A DNA stretch of 64,000 bases from contig NZ_JAJAQC010000037.1 of assembly GCF_027604915.1 (NCBI RefSeq), forward strand, positions 1-64,000, written 5' to 3'. This document shows positions 18,339 to 25,597 of the stretch, piece by piece. The translations under genes and the position numbers were made by a program. The notes under the pieces were generated by a model. It did not search any database. It saw only the letters and a list, made by a program, of their open reading frames with translations, and was not told the DNA's origin. Source of the DNA: Streptomonospora mangrovi (GTDB taxonomy: Bacteria > Actinomycetota > Actinomycetes > Streptosporangiales > Streptosporangiaceae). The stretch's first letter is position 1. Each line of letters starts with the position of its first letter.

Positions 18339-19721
18339 TCATTGGGTCTGGGGGCGCCACTGGGCGCCGACTCGGGCGGTGAGGGCGGGCAGGGCCTCGT
18401 GTTCGCGGAGTTCGCCGAGTGGGCCGAAGCTGACGGCGGGGCGGGCGTGGACCAGGCCGGTGGGGTCCCGCGCGAGGACGCGGACCTCGGCGACGCGGCG
18501 GGCGCCCTCCGGGGTGCGCACGAGGTGGACGACCAGCGCGCGGGTGGCCGCCAACTGGCTGTGCACGGCCTCGCGGCTGAGCCCGGCGGCGCAGGCCAGC
18601 GCCTCGACGCGGGCGGGGACGTCGGCGGCGGCGTTGGCGTGCAGGGTGCCGCAGCCGCCGTCGTGGCCGGTGTTCAAGGCGGCCAGCAGGGTGACGACCT
18701 CGGGGCCCCGGACCTCGCCGACCACGAGTCGGTCGGGCCGCATGCGCAGGGCTTGGCGGACGAGGTCGTGGATGCCGACCTCGCCGGTCCCCTCGATGTT
18801 GGGCGGGCGCGCCTGGAGGCGGACCACGTGCGGGTGCTCGGGGCGGAGTTCGGCGGAGTCCTCGACCAGGACCAGGCGCTCGTGGTGCGGCGCCAGCGAC
18901 AGCAGGCTCGACAGCAGCGTGGTCTTACCGGTGCCGGTACCGCCGGAGACCAGGAAGGCGGCGCGGGCGGTGACGACCGCGCGCAGCAGGCGCGCGCCGG
19001 AATCGGGGACGGTGCCCGAGGCCGTGAGTTCGCCGAGGCTGAACGCCGTGCGGCGCGGAAGGCGCAGGGACAGGCACGCGCCCTCGGGCGCGATCGGCGG
19101 CAGCACGGCGTGCAGCCGCGCCCCGCCGGGCAGCCGGGCGTCGACCCAGGGTGCCGCCGTGTCGAGTCGGCGGCCCGCCTGGGCGGCCAGCCGCTGGGCC
19201 AGGCGGGTGACGGAGTCGGCGTCGGGGAAGCGGACGGCGGGCGCGGGTCGCAGCCCGGCGCCGTCGTCGATCCAGACGTCGTCGGGGCCGTTGACGAGGA
19301 TGTCGGTGATGGCGGGGTCGCCGAGCAGCGGATCGAGCGGTCCGGCTCCGGCGAGGTCGGCGCGCAGCACGCGGACGACCGACAGCACCTCGGCGTCGCC
19401 GAGGGTGCGGCCTTCGGCGCGCACAGCCGCCGCCACCTGGGCCGGGGTGGGGTCGCGGCCGTCGCGCGCCAGGCGGGTGCGCACGGCCGCCACCAGGTCG
19501 GGCGGGGGCACCGGCTCGGCGGCCGGTGTCGGGGCGGCGAGTGCCGGCGCGGGGGGCGCGGAGCGGTGGGTGCCGGGGGCAGGGCCGGCAACAGGGCCGG
19601 GTGGGCTGCCGGAGCCGGGGTGATCGGGCGGCGGGCCCGCGCGGTGCGGTGGCCGCCGGCGGCCGCGCACCGGGACGGTGAGCGGGGGCGTGGGGGGCCA
19701 CGGGGATCGGGGGGTGGTCAC
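18339..19721 (-). CDS. tadA: TadA/CpaF-type pilus assembly ATPase
   Basis: 460 residues. Walker A is SGGTGTGKTTLLSSLL, followed by the Asp box (LVLVEDSAELRPEHPHVVRL), the aspartate-linked RPDRLVVGEVRGPEV Walker B-like segment and the His box GCGTLHANAA, all hallmarks of the secretion/pilus NTPases. An N-terminal proline-rich ~70 residues precede the usual CpaF N-domain. The GTG overlaps the ssd stop (GTGA). It powers assembly of Flp-type pili with TadB and TadC. Confidence 0.93.
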   Translation of the reverse strand: MTTPRSPWPPTPPLTVPVRGRRRPPHRAGPPPDHPGSGSPPGPVAGPAPGTHRSAPPAPALAAPTPAAEPVPPPDLVAAVRTRLARDGRDPTPAQVAAAVRAEGRTLGDAEVLSVVRVLRADLAGAGPLDPLLGDPAITDILVNGPDDVWIDDGAGLRPAPAVRFPDADSVTRLAQRLAAQAGRRLDTAAPWVDARLPGGARLHAVLPPIAPEGACLSLRLPRRTAFSLGELTASGTVPDSGARLLRAVVTARAAFLVSGGTGTGKTTLLSSLLSLAPHHERLVLVEDSAELRPEHPHVVRLQARPPNIEGTGEVGIHDLVRQALRMRPDRLVVGEVRGPEVVTLLAALNTGHDGGCGTLHANAAADVPARVEALACAAGLSREAVHSQLAATRALVVHLVRTPEGARRVAEVRVLARDPTGLVHARPAVSFGPLGELREHEALPALTARVGAQWRPQTQ

Positions 19722-20839
19722 TGCGTCTCCTGGGTGAGAGGTCGGGATGCCGGGGCCGACGCCGGGGCCTGTGCCGTGGTGCCGTGCAGGAGGTCGGCGA
19801 CGACGCGGTCGGCGAAGGCGGCCAGGGGCGAGGAGCGGCGCTCGCCCGGGGGCAGGCCGAGGCGCAGGGCGCGGGCGAGGTCGCGGTCGGGCGGGACGCG
19901 CCCGGCGAGCGGCAGGGTGAGCGCGTCGGTGATGTCGGCGGCGGAGAGGTCGGAGGCGCCGCCGCCGATGAGGACCCGGGTGTTGGCGGTGGTGGCGCGC
20001 AGGCGCGGCACCAGCCGGTTGGCGGCGATGACCCCGGGCAGGTCGGCGGTGACGACGAGCAGGGCGAGGGTGGTGCGGCGCAGGACGTCCTCGGCGGCGG
20101 CGCCCAGGCCGCGCGGGAGGTCGGCGACCACGAGGTCGGCGCCTCGGGCGGCGCAGGCGACGACCGCCCGCACGGCCGCCGGGGGCACGGGTGCGGCGGG
20201 TCCGCGCTCCCAGGTGAGGAGGGTGAGCCCGTGGACGCGGGGCAGCGCGGCGCGCAGGGCCGACCAGTTCAGCCGCCCCTCGCGCTTGACGAGGTCGCCC
20301 CAGCGGGCGCCCTCGGCGTGTTCGGCGCCGAGGAGGAGGTCGAGGCCGCAGCCGAGCGGGTCGGTGTCGATCAGCGCGGAGTCGAGGTGCGCCCGCCGAC
20401 CGGCCAGGGCGAGCGCGATGGCGAGAACGCTGGCCCCGGCTCCGCCGCGCCCGCCGACGACGGAGACGACGCGGCCGCGACCGGGGCGGGTGTGCGCGGA
20501 GTCGGCGAGCACGCCGGAGAGGCGGGGTTCGTCCTCGGGCAGGCGCAGGACGGATTCGGCGCCCAGCCGCAGGGCGGCCTCCCACACGGCGGTGTCGGCG
20601 CCGCCGAGCGCGGCGACCACCACGTGGGGGCGCGGGCGCAGGCCGAGTTCGCAGGCGGCGCGCAGCAGGTCGGCGCCGACCACCACGGCCGGCGCCCGCG
20701 CCCACTCCCCGGCGGCGTGCGCGGGGTGGTGGGCGACGGTGGCCTCGACCCCCGCTGCGGCGGCCAGCCGCAGGAGGTCGTCGAGGAGTTCGGGGTGGTC
20801 GGTGACGAACAGCGGACGCGCGGGCGCGGAAACGTCCAT
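19718..20839 (-). CDS. ssd: Septum-site-determining (Ssd) / CpaE-TadZ-like ATPase
   Basis: 373 residues. An N-terminal receiver-like domain (PLFVTDHPELLDDLLRL) is followed by a MinD/ParA-type ATPase with deviant Walker A VVGGRGGAGASVLA, in which the terminal Lys/Thr are changed (GAS), as in Ssd/TadZ proteins, then ALIDTDPLGCGLDLLLG. Members localise pili or affect septation. GGGAGG lies six bases before the ATG. First gene of the ssd-tadABC operon; a DnaA box lies 80 bases upstream. Homologues in Streptomyces are linked to morphological differentiation. Confidence 0.85.
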   Translation of the reverse strand: MDVSAPARPLFVTDHPELLDDLLRLAAAAGVEATVAHHPAHAAGEWARAPAVVVGADLLRAACELGLRPRPHVVVAALGGADTAVWEAALRLGAESVLRLPEDEPRLSGVLADSAHTRPGRGRVVSVVGGRGGAGASVLAIALALAGRRAHLDSALIDTDPLGCGLDLLLGAEHAEGARWGDLVKREGRLNWSALRAALPRVHGLTLLTWERGPAAPVPPAAVRAVVACAARGADLVVADLPRGLGAAAEDVLRRTTLALLVVTADLPGVIAANRLVPRLRATTANTRVLIGGGASDLSAADITDALTLPLAGRVPPDRDLARALRLGLPPGERRSSPLAAFADRVVADLLHGTTAQAPASAPASRPLTQETQ

Positions 20840-21191
20840 GCGGGCCTCCCTGGCGTGGTGGACTCTCACTCCACCGTGGCCGTCCGCACCACCACCGGGA
20901 AAGTCGAATCCACCGGCTGTGGATAACCGGGGCCGACCCGCCCCGCACGCCCGTTCCGCCTTCGTCAGCGTTCCGGGCAGAGCGCACCTCCCGATGAGGC
21001 CGCCCCCGCGACCTTTCCGGTAATCCGGGAGACACCGCAGCACGCGGCCCGACGAGACGCGGGCAACCCGGCGACAGCGCCCGCCGGTCGCGGGCGGCCG
21101 TTCCCACGTGCCCACGGCATCCTCCGGAACCGGTCGGCTCGGTGACCCGCGCGTCCTGATCCGGTGGCTGGAGGTGCCCGGCGGTACGGGA
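20840..21191. other. Intergenic region upstream of ssd
   Basis: About 350 bases separating ssd from the convergent-side TetR stop. It must contain the ssd promoter. The only recognisable element is the DnaA box at 20917-20926; I see no gene or RNA. Confidence 0.5.
20917..20926 (-). promoter_or_regulatory. Perfect DnaA box (second copy)
   Basis: CTGTGGATAA, the reverse complement of TTATCCACAG, 78 bases before the ssd start. Together with the copy at 14388 it brackets the pilus locus. Confidence 0.65.
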
Positions 21192-21920
21192 TCAGGGGTC
21201 GATGGGGGTGGGGAGGAGGCGGTGCACGCGTTCGGTGTCCGGTAGCGGGGGCGTGTGGGGCCCGCGCTTGGGGGGCGGAGGTTCGGCGGTGGCCGACGGG
21301 GACAGGAGGCGGCGCAGGCCGGTGCGCAGCAGGGCGCCGTCGACCTCGGCGACTCCGCTGAGGACGAGCACCGACACGCCTTGGTCGAGCGCCGCCATGA
21401 GGCGTGCGACGTCCTCGACCGGGAGGTCGTCGTCGGCCGGGCGGCTCCGGGCCGCGACGCGCCCGTAGGCGTCGAGCAGCACCCGCACCCGTTCGGCGAG
21501 CGCGCGGCGCAGGGTGTCGTCGCGGGCGGCGCTCGCGACGAACTCCAGCGTGGCGAGCCCGAACCCGCGCATCATCTCCTCGGCGTCGTCCTCGCCGCGC
21601 CCGGGGTCGGGATCCGCCCCCTCGGCGCCGCCGCCCTCGCCCTCCTGACCTGCGAGCGGATCCCAGTCGGCGCCGCGCAGGGTCGTCAGGGTGTGGTCCA
21701 TCACCGCCAGGAACAGTTCGGCCTTGCCGCCGAAGTTGGAGTAGACCGCGCCCTTGGAGAACCCGGCCTCGGTGGCGATCTGCTCCAGGCTCGCGCCGTG
21801 GTAGCCGTCGCGGGTGAACGCCACCAGCGCCGCCACGGTCAGCGCGTCGCGGGTCTCCCGCTTCTGCTCGGCGCGGGTGCGCCGTACCCGGGGCGCGGGG
21901 GTGGCGTGGAGGTGGTCCAT
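21192..21920 (-). CDS. TetR/AcrR-family repressor
   Basis: 242 residues. The helix-turn-helix (ALVAFTRDGYHGASLEQIAT then GFSKGAVYSNFGGKAELFLA) is a textbook TetR DNA-binding domain; the C-terminal ligand domain has an acidic Gly/Glu/Asp-rich loop around residues 92-112 and a Pro-rich tail. It is divergent from an ABC exporter, and the gap between carries several TACCG/CGGTA palindromes, so it very likely represses both. ATG 21918 has AGGA eight bases upstream; an ATG three codons earlier is also possible. Confidence 0.9.
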   Translation of the reverse strand: MDHLHATPAPRVRRTRAEQKRETRDALTVAALVAFTRDGYHGASLEQIATEAGFSKGAVYSNFGGKAELFLAVMDHTLTTLRGADWDPLAGQEGEGGGAEGADPDPGRGEDDAEEMMRGFGLATLEFVASAARDDTLRRALAERVRVLLDAYGRVAARSRPADDDLPVEDVARLMAALDQGVSVLVLSGVAEVDGALLRTGLRRLLSPSATAEPPPPKRGPHTPPLPDTERVHRLLPTPIDP

Positions 21921-21940
21921 GCAGCGCATCCTAGTTGACG

Positions 21941-21995
21941 TACCGGCGGTATCGCGATACCTATCGGATTGTCATACCGTCGGTATCTCAATACC
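21941..21995. promoter_or_regulatory. TetR operator cluster
   Basis: Four overlapping palindromes in 55 bases between the divergent repressor and exporter: TACCG-G-CGGTA (21941-21951), GGTATCGCGATACC (21948-21961, perfect), ATACCG-T-CGGTAT (21974-21986, perfect) and GGTAT-ctca-ATACC (21982-21995). The shared half site is GGTA(T). This is the classic layout of a self-regulated TetR/exporter pair. Confidence 0.8.
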
Positions 21996-22023
21996 GGTGG
22001 AATCCCCATTCGGAAGGGTCGCC

Positions 22024-23012
22024 ATGGACGATGCCGTGCTCGAAGTCGAGAACCTCACGAGGCGGTTCGGCCCGGTCGTCGCGAACGACCAGGTCAGCCT
22101 GCGCGTGCGGGCGGGCGACGTGGTCGGCCTGCTGGGCCACAACGGCGCGGGCAAGACCACGCTGGTCTCCCAGATCGTGGGGCTGCTGCGCCCCGACGCG
22201 GGGTCGATCCGCGTGGCCGGCGCCGACGCGGTCGCGGACCCGGCCGGCGCGCGCCGCCGCGTCGCGCTCCAGGCCCAGGCCCAGGCGCCGCTGGACGGCC
22301 TGACCCCCCGCGCCGCCATCGAGATCGCCGGCCGGCTGCGCGGCATGTCCCGGGCCGACGCGCGGGCCGCCGCGCGCGCCCTGGCCGACGAACTGGACAT
22401 CGGCGAGTGGCTGGACCGGCGGGCCACCCCCGGCGGCGGCCTGTCGGGCGGTGTGCGCCGTCTGACCGCGTTCGCCATGGCCGCCGTGGCGCCGGTGCCG
22501 CTCGTCGTCCTCGACGAGCCGACCAACGACGTCGACGCGGCCCGGCGGCGCCGCCTGTGGGACGCGGTGCGCCGGCTGGGCGACGCCGGTGCGGGGGTGC
22601 TGCTGGTCACCCACAACGTCGTGGAGGCCGAGCGCGTGGTGGACGAACTGGTGGTGCTCGACCGGGGCCGGGTCGTCGCCGCCGGGTCGCCCGGCCGCCT
22701 GCGCGGCACCGGGGTGGGCGACGGCCCAGGCGACGGCACCGGCGACGGCGGCCTGCGGCTGGAGTTGTCGCTGAGCCCCGGCGGCGCCGACCCCTCCGCT
22801 CCCCCCGCCCAGGCGCCGGTCCCATCGCCCGCCGCGTGCGGTCCGGTCGGCGGGTGCTGCTGACCCTCGGCGCGGCCGACGCCGAGGCCGCCGTCGCCTG
22901 GGCCACCGCGCTGCGCGCCGAACGGCGCATCGAGGGCTACGCGCTGGCCCCCACCACCCTCGAGGACGCCTACCTCGCCGCCACCGCCCCGAAGGAGACC
23001 GCCGATGCCTGA
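22024..23012 (+). CDS. ABC exporter ATP-binding protein, apparent frameshift
   Basis: ABC ATPase: Walker A GHNGAGKTTL, signature LSGGVRRLT, Walker B PLVVLDEPTNDVD, H-loop LLVTHN. As written, the frame from ATG 22024 stops at 22861-22863, but the missing C-terminal domain (GRRVLLTLGAADAEAAVAWA...APTTLEDAYLAAT) continues in the -1 frame to 23012, just into the permease start. One extra base, for example in the C6 run at 22801-22806, would restore a 329-residue protein of normal size. Either a sequencing undercall, a real mutation, or frameshifting. It should drive export with the next gene. Confidence 0.8.
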
Positions 23013-23805
23013 ACCGACCGCCACCGCCGCCCCGGCGGCCCGCCCACCGCGCGCGGTCCCGCCGCGCACCGGCCTGTGGACCGCCTACGCCACCCTGCTG
23101 CGCTGGACGGCGGCCCAGATCGGCGCGGCGCTGCCGCTGGTCGTCATCGTCCAGGCGCTGCTCGCCGCCGGGATCATCATCGGGTTCGGGCTGCTCATCC
23201 CCGGCGTCGACACCGGCGCCGCCCGGTTCCTGTCCACGGGCGCGCCCACGGTGCTGCTGATGGTCGTCGGCCTCGTCCTGGTCCCCCAGGGCGTGGCGCA
23301 GTCGCGCGCCGGCGGCACGTTCGCCTACCAGCGCGCGCTGCCGGTGCCGCGCCCGCTGCTCCTGCTGGCCGACCTGACGGTGTGGCTGGTCGTCGCCCTG
23401 CCCGGGATCCCCGTCGCCCTGGCCGTGGCGCGGCTGCGCTACGGCCTGGAGTACTCCTTCGACTGGCCGCTGCTGGTGGCCGCCGCGGTGCTGACCACGG
23501 TGATGGCCACCGTCGTGGGCTACGCCGTCGCCGTGCTCCTGCCGCCGCTGCCGGCCCAGCTCACCGCGCAGGTGCTGGTGTTCTTCGTGATGCTGTTCTC
23601 GCCGGTCACCTTCCCGGAGAGCCGGCTGCCCGGATGGTTCCAGGCCGTCCACGACGTGCTGCCGTTCCGGCCCGCCGGCGACCTGCTGCGCGCGGGGCTG
23701 CTGGCGGACTCCCACGGCGCGGCCTGGACGCACCTCGCCGTGCTGGTGGCCTGGTGCGCGGCCGGGTTCGCCGTCAGCGTCCGCGCCCTGGTCCGCCGCG
23801 ACTGA
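23005..23805 (+). CDS. ABC-2 type exporter permease
   Basis: 266 residues with six hydrophobic segments in the ABC-2 pattern (LPLVVIVQALLAAGIIIGFG first, VRALVRRD at the end). Its ATG overlaps the ATPase's restored stop by eight bases, so the two subunits are translationally coupled. Probably a TetR-controlled drug or lipid exporter; the substrate cannot be read from the sequence. Confidence 0.87.
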   Translation: MPEPTATAAPAARPPRAVPPRTGLWTAYATLLRWTAAQIGAALPLVVIVQALLAAGIIIGFGLLIPGVDTGAARFLSTGAPTVLLMVVGLVLVPQGVAQSRAGGTFAYQRALPVPRPLLLLADLTVWLVVALPGIPVALAVARLRYGLEYSFDWPLLVAAAVLTTVMATVVGYAVAVLLPPLPAQLTAQVLVFFVMLFSPVTFPESRLPGWFQAVHDVLPFRPAGDLLRAGLLADSHGAAWTHLAVLVAWCAAGFAVSVRALVRRD

Positions 23806-23859
23806 CGCGGCCCGCAGCCCCCGCTCCCGCCACTGTCTCGCCGCAGGCGCCGTGCCGGT

Positions 23860-24780
23860 CTAGGTCGGCCCCCGGCCGTGGCGGCGGCGGGGCAGGGGCA
23901 GGGTGTGGCGCGCCGCGCGCGGCGTGTTGGCGGCGCGGGTGAGGTTCCCCGGGCCCAGGGAGGGGGCGTGCAGTTGCCGGTGGCCGGGCGCGGCGGCGTC
24001 GGCCGCTCGGTGGAGGAGGCGCGACAGGCGGGCGGACGCGGCCTCGGCCCCCTCGGCGCTCGCGGTGCCTCGGCCGCGCCGGGCCGCGACCAGGTCCCGC
24101 AGGGCCGCCCGGACGTCCCGGCGGAACTCCGACTCCCGGCGCAGCCGCCGCGCCAGCAGCCGGTTCACCTCGTACTCCCGGGCGGCGGGGTCGGCGGGGA
24201 GGGAGTCGCGCGTGGGCAGGGTGTACAGCCCCCGCACGCGCGCGGCCTCGGTGTCGGCCACCTCGCGGATGAACCGTTGCGCCCATTCCAGGTCGGCGCT
24301 TCCCGGGTGCAGCACCGCCAGGGCGCCCGCGTCGGCGGCGGCCGCCTTCAGCGGGTCCTCCGCCCGCGGCAGCGCGGTCGCGAAGCGCAGGAGCGCCGAG
24401 GCGGTCTCCTCGGCCCGGACGACCTCGGGATCGTCCGGCAGCAGCGCGCGGGCGAAGCGGACGGCCGCGACGGCGACCTCGGCCGGTGTGTGCGCCTGTG
24501 CCAACCGCTCGCTGAGGAGGTGCGTACGGCGGCACACCTCGGCGCCGTCGACGCCCCGCTTCTCGACGTCGCCCACTCCCCAGCGCACCCGGACGTGGTC
24601 GGCCGCCGTCCTCAGGTGCTCGTGGCGCAGCATCTCGTAGGCCAGCCGCGCGGCCATCGACGCCATCCGCAGTGCCCCCTGGGGGTCGCGGGCCAGGTCC
24701 TCGGCGGACACGCTGTCCAGTGCCCGACGCATGCCCGTGGCGACCTCCGAGCGCAGACCGTCTTCCTGATCGCCGCTCAC
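23860..24780 (-). CDS. Uncharacterised soluble protein
   Basis: 306 residues, mainly helical, charged and Ala/Arg-rich; no family recognised. The middle has a repeated-helix look (ADHVRVRW..., AEVAVAAVRFARALLPDDPE, ETASALLRFATALPRAEDP). The C-terminal ~50 residues are basic and Pro/Arg-rich. GTG 24778 follows GGGAG by five bases, preferred over an ATG 11 codons earlier. Monocistronic, convergent with the exporter permease. Possibly a TPR-like fold, but I cannot show it. Confidence 0.55.
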   Translation of the reverse strand: MSGDQEDGLRSEVATGMRRALDSVSAEDLARDPQGALRMASMAARLAYEMLRHEHLRTAADHVRVRWGVGDVEKRGVDGAEVCRRTHLLSERLAQAHTPAEVAVAAVRFARALLPDDPEVVRAEETASALLRFATALPRAEDPLKAAAADAGALAVLHPGSADLEWAQRFIREVADTEAARVRGLYTLPTRDSLPADPAAREYEVNRLLARRLRRESEFRRDVRAALRDLVAARRGRGTASAEGAEAASARLSRLLHRAADAAAPGHRQLHAPSLGPGNLTRAANTPRAARHTLPLPRRRHGRGPT

Positions 24781-24840
24781 GTCGCTCCCTTCCGGCGCGG
24801 TGGATCCTGGCACCGTACAGACACCGGCGGGAATTCGCCA

Positions 24841-25500
24841 TCAGGGAGGGGTAGGCGTTTCGCAGCCCAAAAGGGGGCGGCAGCGCTCAAGGCCGGTGAC
24901 CTCGACCGGGTGGGCGGGGTCGGCGCGCCAGTCGGCGCGCTCCAGCAGCAGCCGGATATCGGCGCACCGCTGACCGCGCAGGGAGATCCAGGTGATCCCG
25001 TTGTCGCGGTAGCCCAGCCGACGCGAGACCCCCAGCGAGCGCGTGTTGCCGCCCATCACGGCCGACAGCGCGGCCAGGGCGCCCAGCTCCTCGAACGCCA
25101 GGTGCAGCACGGCCCGCCGCATCTCGGTGCCGATGCCCCGCCCCTGGTGGCGCAGGCCCAGCCACGAACCCGTGTGGACCGTGCGGGCGACGGCGAAGTC
25201 GGTGGCGGCGAGTTCCTGGACGCCCACGGGGCCGTCGTCGGTGAACACGGCGAAGGGCAGCCGCCAGTCGTCGGCGCGCAGCTCGCTCAGCGTCTTCCAG
25301 TGGTACTGCACCACCGCGCGCGCCCGCTCGGCGGGCGGGGCGTCGGTCCAGGGGACGGCGAACGGCATGAAGGCGGGGTCGTGGACGCCTTCGGCGGCGA
25401 GATCGCCCAGCGCGTCGAGTTCGGCGAGGTCGGGCAGCCGCAGTTCCAGCCGGGGAGTGCGCAGCACGAGGTCGGAAAAGGGCCAGTTCCGCATCGTCAT
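24841..25500 (-). CDS. GNAT acetyltransferase, RimJ/RimL-like
   Basis: 219 residues. Opens LVLRTPRLELRLPDLAELDA, typical of RimJ/RimL-type N-acetyltransferases; the acetyl-CoA pyrophosphate-binding motif is LRHQGRGIGTEMRRAVL, followed by MGGNTRSLGVSRRLGYRD. It should transfer acetyl to an amine, perhaps a protein N-terminus or small molecule. Lies between the unknown gene and the MrfA-like helicase on the same strand, with gaps of 60-100 bases. Confidence 0.87.
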   Translation of the reverse strand: MTMRNWPFSDLVLRTPRLELRLPDLAELDALGDLAAEGVHDPAFMPFAVPWTDAPPAERARAVVQYHWKTLSELRADDWRLPFAVFTDDGPVGVQELAATDFAVARTVHTGSWLGLRHQGRGIGTEMRRAVLHLAFEELGALAALSAVMGGNTRSLGVSRRLGYRDNGITWISLRGQRCADIRLLLERADWRADPAHPVEVTGLERCRPLLGCETPTPP

Positions 25501-25597
25501 ACCCGCCGATTATCCGCCGCGCCGCGTTCTGGGCTCCACCGGTTTTCGCCGCTGGGGGTGGACCCGCGCCCGGCCGTGGCCGTCCTGTGCCGGCCCC

